From: Candidatus Syntropharchaeum sp.
GTDB taxonomy: Archaea > Halobacteriota > Syntropharchaeia > Alkanophagales > Methanospirareceae
Assembly: GCA_016782355.1 (NCBI GenBank)
Contig: JADHYP010000003.1
Span: 1 to 19,358, forward strand
Length of the DNA stretch: 19,358 bases
Reading direction: 5' to 3'
A model generated the notes under the pieces. It was not told where the DNA came from, did not search any database, and saw only the letters and a list, made by a program, of their open reading frames with translations. The stretch's first letter is position 1. Each line of letters starts with the position of its first letter. Positions 7,113 to 12,456 of this stretch are shown here, one piece after another. The position numbers were made by a program, and so were the translations under genes.

Positions 7113-7571
7113 ATGTTTTATAAAATGCCTTTAGATCAAAATGAAATCCGACAGGGCGATGTAACAACAGGATTGATCAGTTTTGGAGCTATAGCATACA
7201 AATTTCTCAGTGGTAATGATATTTGCGAATTCGATTCAAAACCATGTTTTGGAATTGATTTACGATTCAATTATAATGTTGTAATGACCCCTTGTTGTCA
7301 GATTAAAAAGGCGGATTATATTTCATTTTGCCCTTTGTATCCGGTATCTAAAAAGATCACGAATTTACGTAATAAAGAATACGTAAATGAAGATCCTGTG
7401 AGGATAAATGCACCTGTTCCGGCAGAAAAATGCGTGTCGGTTGCATATTGGAACGATAAATTAACTGAGGAACAAAGGCAGATGAGACAAGTCTATAAGA
7501 AAAGTTTCTATTTTCTCTATCTTTACCTCAACCATCTGCTACCCGAAGCGGATATGGAAGAAGCGGTATAG
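7113..7571 (+). CDS. Hypothetical protein with TPCCQIKK motif, third gene of TIGR04255 operon
   Basis: The protein has 152 residues. The start could be the ATG at 7113 or the ATG at 7125 (MPLDQNE); neither has a clear ribosome binding site. Near the N-terminus is NEIRQGDVTTGLI, and at about 66-75 NVVMTPCCQIKKAD, a pattern resembling proteins with a (V/L)-x-T/S-x-x-C-D-I core. A helical tyrosine- and leucine-rich tail (FYFLYLYLNHLL) follows. The motif and position behind TIGR04255 suggest a conserved partner. It could be a C-terminally shortened version of a longer family. Function is not known. It ends in TAG 26 bases before a tRNA-like sequence on the other strand. Confidence 0.65.
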   Translation: MFYKMPLDQNEIRQGDVTTGLISFGAIAYKFLSGNDICEFDSKPCFGIDLRFNYNVVMTPCCQIKKADYISFCPLYPVSKKITNLRNKEYVNEDPVRINAPVPAEKCVSVAYWNDKLTEEQRQMRQVYKKSFYFLYLYLNHLLPEADMEEAV

Positions 7572-7596
7572 GCCCCTCCATATATAAAAATAAAGA

Positions 7597-7671
7597 GGGA
7601 GATGGCGGGAGTCGAACCCGCGCCACCTGCTTTTAAGGCATCACCTCGAGGACAGGGAGGGTTCATCTCCC
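7597..7671 (-). tRNA. tRNA-like sequence, degenerate or unusual
   Basis: On the minus strand the 3' half is convincingly tRNA: T-arm GCGGG-TTCGACT-CCCGC followed by CATCTCCC. The 5' end GGGAGATG pairs with it over eight bases, and the total of 75 bases is right. The rest fails: there is no normal D-arm (no T8 and no GG in the D-loop). The best anticodon arm is three pairs around CTTAAAA, which would give anticodon TAA (Leu), yet the long variable arm expected of tRNA-Leu is absent. No CCA is encoded. A T-rich run follows the 3' end and an AT-rich box precedes the 5' end, so it may be transcribed. It could be a decayed tRNA, a tRNA mimic, or an integration site. Confidence 0.35.
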
Positions 7672-7796
7672 ATATAATAAATTATATTGTGTCCAAGCCA
7701 ATATATAAACATTGCAGAATAATTGTTATAATGACAAATTATTTGGAAAGAAGCGACGGCCAAAGTGAAATTCGCCAAATTTCAAACAAAATAAAA

Positions 7797-8257
7797 AACA
7801 GTTAGCTGGTTTATAAGAAAAATTAAAAGTACACCTCAGGGGTTGTTTTTGAAGACGTGAGGCTATTTGTAATTTCTGAGTTCTAAAACAAATTTTTAAA
7901 AGTTGGCTTTTGGTTAATTATATTTAATTACATACAGATACACTCTGATTTTTCGGCAGTGGATCACTATGTAATATGACTATTCGATTCAGATTGTAGT
8001 TTAACTAACCTTTTAGAATTTCTTTTACTCTTCCGATTTCGCCGGATATAAGGCGGACTTTAATTCCATGCGGATGGTGTTGAGAATTTGTAAGAATGTC
8101 TTTAACTATACCTTCCGTTAGCTTTCCTGAGCGTTGATCCTTTTTAAGTACAATTGCTACCCGTATTCCAGGTTTAATATTCACTCGTTCAGTTCCATCC
8201 ATAAAACAATATTCTCCTCATTCAATAGTTTCGTTGTATTACTTATCACAGTTTACG
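7797..8257. repeat. YwbE-associated direct repeat, copy 1
   Basis: This stretch matches 11741-12316 in the same orientation. Shared strings include TTAAAAGTTGGCTTT/GTAAAGTTGGCTTT, TGATTTTTCGGCA and GTGGATCACTATGTAATA, followed by the YwbE gene and its upstream CATTCAATAGTTTCGTTG. Copy 1 lacks the 160 bases found in copy 2 between CGGCA and GTGGATC. Apart from YwbE I see no gene in 7672-8004. Confidence 0.8.
8005..8202 (-). CDS. ywbE: YwbE family protein (copy 1)
   Basis: This is a 65-residue, single-domain protein of the YwbE family (TIGR03833/DUF2196). The core RVNIKPGIRVAIVLKKDQRS, then GIVKDILTNSQHHPHGIKV and GRVKEIL is diagnostic. The compact beta-rich fold and KKDQRSG/HPHGIKVRL patterns recall small nucleic-acid-binding barrels; the function is unproven. 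It differs from the copy at 12079-12276 at about five residues (E5K, K21R, T29P and the last two). A GAGGAG string lies about eleven bases upstream of the ATG. It follows a hairpin and the end of a broken restriction gene on the same strand. Confidence 0.88.
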   Translation of the reverse strand: MDGTERVNIKPGIRVAIVLKKDQRSGKLTEGIVKDILTNSQHHPHGIKVRLISGEIGRVKEILKG

Positions 8258-8325
8258 GATAAAAGAAGTTCGTCGAAGGCGAATTTGGGCAAAGCGAAGC
8301 AAGATATACGCTGTTAGCCGAAGTT
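8241..8325 (-). repeat. attC-like hairpin element, degenerate copy
   Basis: Read on the minus strand, it begins CGGCTAACAGCGTATAT and contains a small hairpin TTCG-CCTTCGA-CGAA. It then runs into the same TAATACAACG flank as the element at 12317-12405. The inner stem differs in sequence but still pairs (TTGCC...GGCAA in the other copy), which points to selected structure. The outer 7-bp arms are no longer complementary here, so this copy is probably inactive as a recombination site. Confidence 0.45.
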
Positions 8326-8331
8326 AGCTTG

Positions 8332-8740
8332 TCATTTTTGCAATCTCTTAATTTCCTCTTCAATTTCTGGAATGCCCTCCATGTTATGTATTTTCTTTTT
8401 TCCGCCTTCTTTTATGGATATAACATAAAATACTTTACCCCCATATTCCTCAGTAAATTTTTTATGAGTAGCTTCTTGGATAGAATGTTCTTTAAATATT
8501 TGAGGAATGTGCGAGACATCTCCAGCGGGTTTAATCTGAAGCCCGATATAATTATCTTCTATCTTGATTAATACACAAACGGCAACCGTTATGTAAAATC
8601 CTATGACATTCATTCCATACTAAGCTAAGATTATTAATATAATCTTCATAAGAATCATTATAACCTATCTGCTTCCCATCGCCATAATCTTTCATCTGTC
8701 TTGAATCGCCAATTATTATTTTGTGTAGCGTTAAAACCGA
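8332..8740 (-). pseudogene. Broken restriction-modification locus (methylase fragment joined to MjaI-like nuclease fragment)
   Basis: Two gene pieces are joined in different frames. Bases 8740-8567 encode the start of a DNA methyltransferase: HKIIIGDSRQM, then KDYGDGKQIGYNDSYEDYIN and NECHRILHNGCRLCIN. The segment that should hold the catalytic SPPY motif is deleted. Bases of about 8575-8332 encode the C-terminal part of a nuclease with IKIEDNYIGLQIKP and GGKVFYVISIKEGGKK, resembling MjaI-family enzymes. The (E/D)xK-like QIK remains, but the preceding acidic residue appears as Cys in AVCVLIKI. A 93-codon ORF (8332-8613) runs through the junction and is not a native protein. The methylase debris directly abuts the end of the hydrolase gene. 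Confidence 0.7.
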
Positions 8741-9387
8741 TTTTTAGCATATAGTTCTTTCCAGGGTGAATGCCCGCATTTTTTAAAAAGGCAAAACCGA
8801 AAATCTTCTATAACGTTCTTTAAAGGTGTCCTTATTCCTTCTGCGGGATGTGGATCGTAATCTCCATGTATTGCAACAACAGGACATTTAATTTGTTTTC
8901 CAAATTCTAAAAGTGATCCTGTTTTTGATGCAAGTTCGCCAAGCCTGGTAATTTTTTTATCTTTTTCTTCTGTTTCGGGAGAATTTAATTCATCTACAAT
9001 AAATTGGAATTCTTTCTTTTCTTCCGAGCTCAAACGGCTGAGTCTATTTTCTTTTAAACTTTTGACGTATTTCTCTTCAAATGGACCACTGCCGACAAGA
9101 ATTAGTTTATTTGTCAAAGAAGGATATCTTGCTGTTATAATATATGCTAACCATGCTCCCCAAGAATGTCCAATTAATGTAATGGGTAAGTCTCCAAAGG
9201 CCTTTAGGACATCGTATAATTCCAATACTTGCCCTTCGAGAGACGTTTTAGTCTGGATTGGTTCTAATACACCATAATTCTTTGATAATTCTCTTGCAAT
9301 TGCAGCAACACTACCCGGTGCTCCAGGTCCGCCATGAATCACAGCAACTTGAAATGGTTCTTCTCCGTAATGTCTAACGTTTATCAT
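8731..9387 (-). CDS. Alpha/beta hydrolase, proline iminopeptidase-like, C-terminus probably shortened
   Basis: The protein has 218 residues. It has the oxyanion motif HGGPG at 18-22, the nucleophile elbow GHSWG at 73-77 (Ser75), an acid in HGDYDPHP (Asp176 or Asp178), and the catalytic His206 in KCGHSPWKE. The full triad is present, so it is probably an active cytosolic serine hydrolase. HGGPG is typical of prolyl iminopeptidases and related esterases; the substrate cannot be told. The final ELYAKNRF ends at the junction with methylase debris, where family members usually continue for several residues. It starts 27 bases after a 28-codon ORF with a very strong ribosome binding site. Confidence 0.85.
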   Translation of the reverse strand: MINVRHYGEEPFQVAVIHGGPGAPGSVAAIARELSKNYGVLEPIQTKTSLEGQVLELYDVLKAFGDLPITLIGHSWGAWLAYIITARYPSLTNKLILVGSGPFEEKYVKSLKENRLSRLSSEEKKEFQFIVDELNSPETEEKDKKITRLGELASKTGSLLEFGKQIKCPVVAIHGDYDPHPAEGIRTPLKNVIEDFRFCLFKKCGHSPWKELYAKNRF

Positions 9388-9414
9388 TATTCTCTCTCTG
9401 ACTTATACTATTAG

Positions 9415-9501
9415 TCAATACGGTATTTCGTCTAACAACTTATATCCGAACCGGGTTCGTATATACCCACTTCTGCAGACTTCTCCATCTTCACTTATCA
9501 T
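9415..9501 (-). CDS. Short ORF upstream of hydrolase (unit 2)
   Basis: A 28-codon ORF (MISEDGEVCRSGY...) follows GGAGGGGGG directly before its ATG. Only FGYKLLDEI resembles the FGYSRLAEI and FGYLQLGDI of the other two leaders. It also contains a palindrome, ATATCCGAAC...GTTCGTATAT (9442-9464, one mismatch). Unlike the other two, it is in frame with the preceding integrase tail without a stop between, so it might be a C-terminal extension of that dead gene instead of a separate start. It occupies the same place relative to integrase and cargo. Confidence 0.4.
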   Translation of the reverse strand: MISEDGEVCRSGYIRTRFGYKLLDEIPY

Positions 9502-9524
9502 CCCCCCTCCTTTTATCTGTAAAC

Positions 9525-9726
9525 TATCCAACGGAAACGGACTTTTTATTTTGCCTATATCTTTATTGCTCACGTGAGTACATAAATAGTTCTGTCGTTC
9601 TGCTGCTTCTATTCTACGATCCAGTAGTTCTCGGATATATTTTATATTCCTGCCGCTCTACCGAAGATGGGTAGCAAAGCTGTGACGTAGTGATTTTGAG
9701 CGTATCTTCGAAAGAGGATTTTGAAA
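9525..9726 (-). pseudogene. Tyrosine recombinase C-terminal remnant (copy 2)
   Basis: This is a further decayed homologue of the remnant at 5324-5540. [21 protein letters not shown] and [14 protein letters not shown] are readable but in different frames. The RADVH segment is deleted, and the LLGH region is scrambled by small insertions. It carries the same extra bases before ACTCACGTGAGC as copy 1. There is no N-terminal domain. Confidence 0.75.
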
Positions 9727-9838
9727 AACCCCCTGAAACTGTGAAATATCCCCAAAAAGTATATAAAATAGAATAGAAGATGGGGCGATACAAGCAAGCA
9801 GTAAATCAAAATCCACTATATTTTTCCGCCACATCTAA

Positions 9839-9931
9839 CCGCAGAAAAACTTTAAATGCGGGAATCCGCGAGGATTTAGGGGTAAATTGTAAACCTCCTG
9901 ATTATTCTCAAAATCAGAGGGAGCCCCTCCA
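9839..9931 (+). ncRNA. Conserved structured element (copy 2), possible small RNA or element end
   Basis: The element is homologous to 5792-5884: GCAGAAAAACTTTAAA (9841-9856), hairpin AATCC-GCGA-GGATT (9863-9876), hairpin CTGATT...AATCAG (9898-9917), and an outer AGGGG/CCCCT pairing that is better preserved here than in copy 1. It sits between the integrase remnant and the 3' end of the ATPase operon. Its function is unknown. Confidence 0.4.
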
Positions 9932-9967
9932 CGGCATTATGTTTTGTGCTCAAACTTGAATGTAAGC

Positions 9968-10615
9968 TCAACTTTCAGAATTATTTTTTTCTATTCTCAT
10001 TAAAGCCGAACTTAAATTTGGGAAAGCTTTACGTAAATTAGTTTTCGTTGCATTCCTAATTAATTCCTTATCCTTTAATCCCGTACTCCTTAAAAACCTT
10101 CTTATGTCGTTTTTAGTTGGTTGAACATCAGATCCGTATTCGAGTTTTATTAGCATGGCTAAATCCTCTTCAATGCATCTTTCTTTACCGGAAATAGCAA
10201 TATAGACACCTAACTCATGAGAACCATAATTACAAAAAATGTAAAAAGCTCCTACGCTTAATTCTTCGATAGATTCAATAACTATTCTGAGTCTATTAAG
10301 TTTTTCAATTATATCATTTGTTGGGTTTCCACCAAAATGCTCTCTATCGATAATAAATAAATATCGATGAAGTTTATAGGCTCCAGGATATACAGTCAAA
10401 ACTTCAAGAACATCTAATCCGCCTATTCTCTGATTCTGAAAGTGAGATCTCCTGCTGAAATGGGCGTATTTTGGCTTTTCTGGAAACCAAAGAACTTTTT
10501 TTCCATTATAATGTTTTGAAAAAGCACCTAATTTTGAAAATTCTGTTGTACCATCCCCAGTTGCGACAAGTGTAACAGGTCTTCCGTCCTTGGTAATATC
10601 TTTTACTACATCCAT
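9968..10615 (-). CDS. Putative effector/partner of OLD-like ATPase, possibly TOPRIM-like
   Basis: The protein has 215 residues, alpha/beta. Hydrophobic strands end in acidic residues: VTLVATGDGTTEF (about 14-26) and RYLFIIDREHF (about 84-94, giving D-x-E), followed by IEEDLAMLIKLEYG (about 148-161). That order is compatible with a degenerate TOPRIM-type nuclease of the kind paired with AAA ATPases in PARIS- or Abi-like systems, but I cannot confirm the fold. Its ATG follows the ATPase stop with no gap (TAA-ATG), so translation is coupled and the products probably form a complex. I do not recognise the family itself. Confidence 0.7.
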   Translation of the reverse strand: MDVVKDITKDGRPVTLVATGDGTTEFSKLGAFSKHYNGKKVLWFPEKPKYAHFSRRSHFQNQRIGGLDVLEVLTVYPGAYKLHRYLFIIDREHFGGNPTNDIIEKLNRLRIVIESIEELSVGAFYIFCNYGSHELGVYIAISGKERCIEEDLAMLIKLEYGSDVQPTKNDIRRFLRSTGLKDKELIRNATKTNLRKAFPNLSSALMRIEKNNSES

Positions 10616-11605
10616 TTATAGCTGTAATGCACCTGCTAAACGTCTGGGGTCGTGTGCCCCCTTTTCCATAATAACTTCTAACTCCTCTAAACTTAGTTTT
10701 TTATGATGGAGAATGTCCTCGTGTGTTTTCGAAAGTTGTAGGACAGTAGCATCTTTTGGGCTCTCCTCGAGAAATTCTGAAAGAACATCTATACTGTGAG
10801 TTGACATGATAACCTGCATATCTTTTTCACTTAGCCATTTGATTAGATTTCTGATTAAGGTTGGATGAGCTGAGGTTTCGAAATCGTCCCATAGCAAAAG
10901 TTTTGGCTTGTATGTTTCTATCCATAGAAGTGGTGGGATTGTTTTTACTAAACCTTGACCTAAATCCTCGAGTTTTATATACATGGCGTTATCATTAATT
11001 TCTTTTCTTACCCTCATAGTTTCCAAAATAATTTCTGTGAAATTATCATTGACACATTCATTAATAAGCTTGATTATACTTCTGTGCGCGCCTACTTTTG
11101 TCATTCTCTCAGCTTCTTTTTTAATAATTGCTATTAATGATCGAATATCAATTTTAGTTGGAATAAATAGGATATTATAATCAAAACTTCTAACTATATC
11201 TTCAGGATATGACTTTATTCTCAATATTTGAGATAAACGGGAATAGTCCTCTTCCGTTCCTTGCCATTGTTTATCTTCCATAAAAAAATCAGAGTTACCA
11301 TTACGATCTATTTTCAATAAAAGACTGTTACCTCCCGATGAATACTGTATATTAGCAACACCGTCATACCCATAGATTAAAGAGGATGGAGAACCAGCAT
11401 GCATAGTTTGTACAATATATGATCTATAGTTCTCAAAAAAAGGATCTTTTTTTGTTTTTTCCTGCATCAAATAAATAGCTTCTAAAATCGCTGTTTTTCC
11501 ACTATTATTTTGTCCAATGAGTATAGTAAATTTTGAAAATTCAAGCTCTTCTTCGCATTTTTTAATTCCCCTGAACTCTGATATATCCAACTTATCTATT
11601 ATCAT
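10616..11605 (-). CDS. AAA/OLD-like ABC-type ATPase, candidate defence sensor
   Basis: The protein has 329 residues with SMC/ABC-type ATPase motifs. The N-terminal FRGIKK strand precedes Walker A GQNNSGKT (31-38). A signature-like LEDLGQG (212-218), Walker B LLLWDDFE (236-243, with the extra acidic residue) and the H-loop STHS (268-271) complete the site. It lacks a fused TOPRIM domain, so it resembles the ATPase halves of two-gene systems such as PARIS AriA, RloA or AbiL. In those systems the ATPase senses a phage trigger and releases a toxic partner. The partner here would be the next gene. A TATA element at about 11633-11647 suggests its own promoter. Confidence 0.85.
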   Translation of the reverse strand: MIIDKLDISEFRGIKKCEEELEFSKFTILIGQNNSGKTAILEAIYLMQEKTKKDPFFENYRSYIVQTMHAGSPSSLIYGYDGVANIQYSSGGNSLLLKIDRNGNSDFFMEDKQWQGTEEDYSRLSQILRIKSYPEDIVRSFDYNILFIPTKIDIRSLIAIIKKEAERMTKVGAHRSIIKLINECVNDNFTEIILETMRVRKEINDNAMYIKLEDLGQGLVKTIPPLLWIETYKPKLLLWDDFETSAHPTLIRNLIKWLSEKDMQVIMSTHSIDVLSEFLEESPKDATVLQLSKTHEDILHHKKLSLEELEVIMEKGAHDPRRLAGALQL

Positions 11606-11632
11606 TCTCTATATTTTATAAATATTAAATAC

Positions 11633-11647
11633 AGTATAAAAGCTTTT
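11633..11647 (-). promoter_or_regulatory. Probable promoter of the ATPase operon
   Basis: On the minus strand AAAAGCTTTTATACT is centred about 33 bases before the ATG at 11605, giving a predicted leader of about seven bases. Confidence 0.45.
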
Positions 11648-11867
11648 CCATTCTTTTCCGAAACATGATGACAACTTGACCATTAACCGCCATGATTCTC
11701 TTTTGTGGTTGTCTGCACCCGTAACATCAAATTAAAAATGAAACAGTTAACAAGTCTATAAGAAAAGTTAAACGTCTGATCGCTGACTTATACTTAACTA
11801 TTTATCGTAAAGTTGGCTTTAGCTTAATATATTTACTTACAGACAGATGCCTTATGATTTTTCGGCA

Positions 11868-12027
11868 ATCCATTTTTAAAGACTCCAGATTTATTGAATA
11901 TAACGTTTTGCGTTTATGCGAGCGAGGTTGCCCGTGCCTTAAGTAAGGCTTGGCATGAAGCGTGCCAGCCCGATAGGGTAGAGCAGAGCAAAGCGTTTAC
12001 TCTATGCTGGACATAGTGCTTTTTATA
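11868..12027. mobile_element. 160-bp hairpin-rich segment present in only one YwbE repeat
   Basis: Comparison with copy 1 puts this segment between CGGCA and GTGGATCACTATG, which are adjacent at 7958/7959. It holds several small hairpins: GCCTTA-AG-TAAGGC (11936-11949), TGGCA...TGCCA, CCC-GATA-GGG and CTATG...CATAG. A GCGTTTA direct repeat lies at 11910 and 11993, and a TAACG at the left side. There is no ORF. It may be a second attC-like site or a MITE inserted in copy 2, or a segment lost from copy 1. Confidence 0.5.
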
Positions 12028-12078
12028 GTGGATCACTATGTAATAAGCCTATTCGATTCAAATAGTATGTAGTTTAAC

Positions 12079-12276
12079 CTACAAATTTAGAATTTCTTTG
12101 ACTCTTCCGATTTCGCCGGATATAAGGCGGACTTTAATTCCATGTGGATGGTGTTGCGAATTTGTAAGAATGTCTTTAACTATACCTTCCGGTAGCTTTC
12201 CAGAGCGTTGATCCCTTTTAAGTACAATTGCTACCCGTATTCCCGGTTTAATATTCACTCGTTTAGTTCCATCCAT
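12079..12276 (-). CDS. ywbE: YwbE family protein (copy 2)
   Basis: This is a second 65-residue YwbE-family protein, identical to the first at about 60 positions. Changes include conservative K21R and the C-terminal NL in place of KG. Both copies keep the KPGIRVAIVLK and HPHGIKVRLISGEIGRV cores, so both are probably functional or duplicated recently. It lies between two hairpin-rich elements (12317-12405 upstream and 11868-12027 downstream) and after the restriction-modification operon on the same strand. Confidence 0.88.
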   Translation of the reverse strand: MDGTKRVNIKPGIRVAIVLKRDQRSGKLPEGIVKDILTNSQHHPHGIKVRLISGEIGRVKEILNL

Positions 12277-12316
12277 AAAACAATATTCTCCTCATTCAAT
12301 AGTTTCGTTGTATTAC

Positions 12317-12405
12317 GCCTAACGTTTCCAGCATATACGACGTTGCCGAAGGCAATGTCTCGAAGGGCAAGGGCGTAAGCCCGCAGCGTATATGCTGTGT
12401 TAGGC
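12317..12405 (-). repeat. attC-like palindromic element
   Basis: This 89-base element has outer arms GCCTAAC (12317-12323) and GTTAGGC (12399-12405). Both fit the RYYYAAC/GTTRRRY core-site consensus of integron attC sites. The inner arms CAGCATATACG (12329-12339) and CGTATATGCTG (12387-12397) are perfectly complementary over 11 bp. The spacers are five bases on one side and one on the other, and the centre carries TTGCC-GAA-GGCAA and GGGC-GTAA-GCCC hairpins. This is the architecture of an attC site. Two more hairpins (CCCC-GTTA-GGGG, CCAC-GATA-GTGG) lie between it and the methylase stop. No IntI gene is in the window. Confidence 0.5.
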
Positions 12406-12456
12406 GACCCCGTTAGGGGCGAGCCACGATAGTGGCGAAGCGTATCCCGCAAACCG

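Larger units (their letters stand above)
11741..12316. repeat. YwbE-associated direct repeat, copy 2
   Basis: Same-orientation homologue of 7797-8257, about 3.9 kb away. It contains YwbE copy 2 and an additional 160-base hairpin-rich segment (11868-12027). The gene-free stretch 11606-12078 is made of this repeat plus about 90 bases with no recognisable content. Confidence 0.8.

Noticed and set aside
7602..7805. 67-codon plus-strand ORF starting MAGVEPAPPAF
   Set aside because: Its first third is the antisense of the tRNA-like sequence, a usual source of false ORFs, and the rest looks non-coding.
12255..12452. 65-codon minus-strand ORF across the attC-like hairpin
   Set aside because: It is read straight through the palindromic element and overlaps the start of YwbE; the composition comes from hairpin arms.
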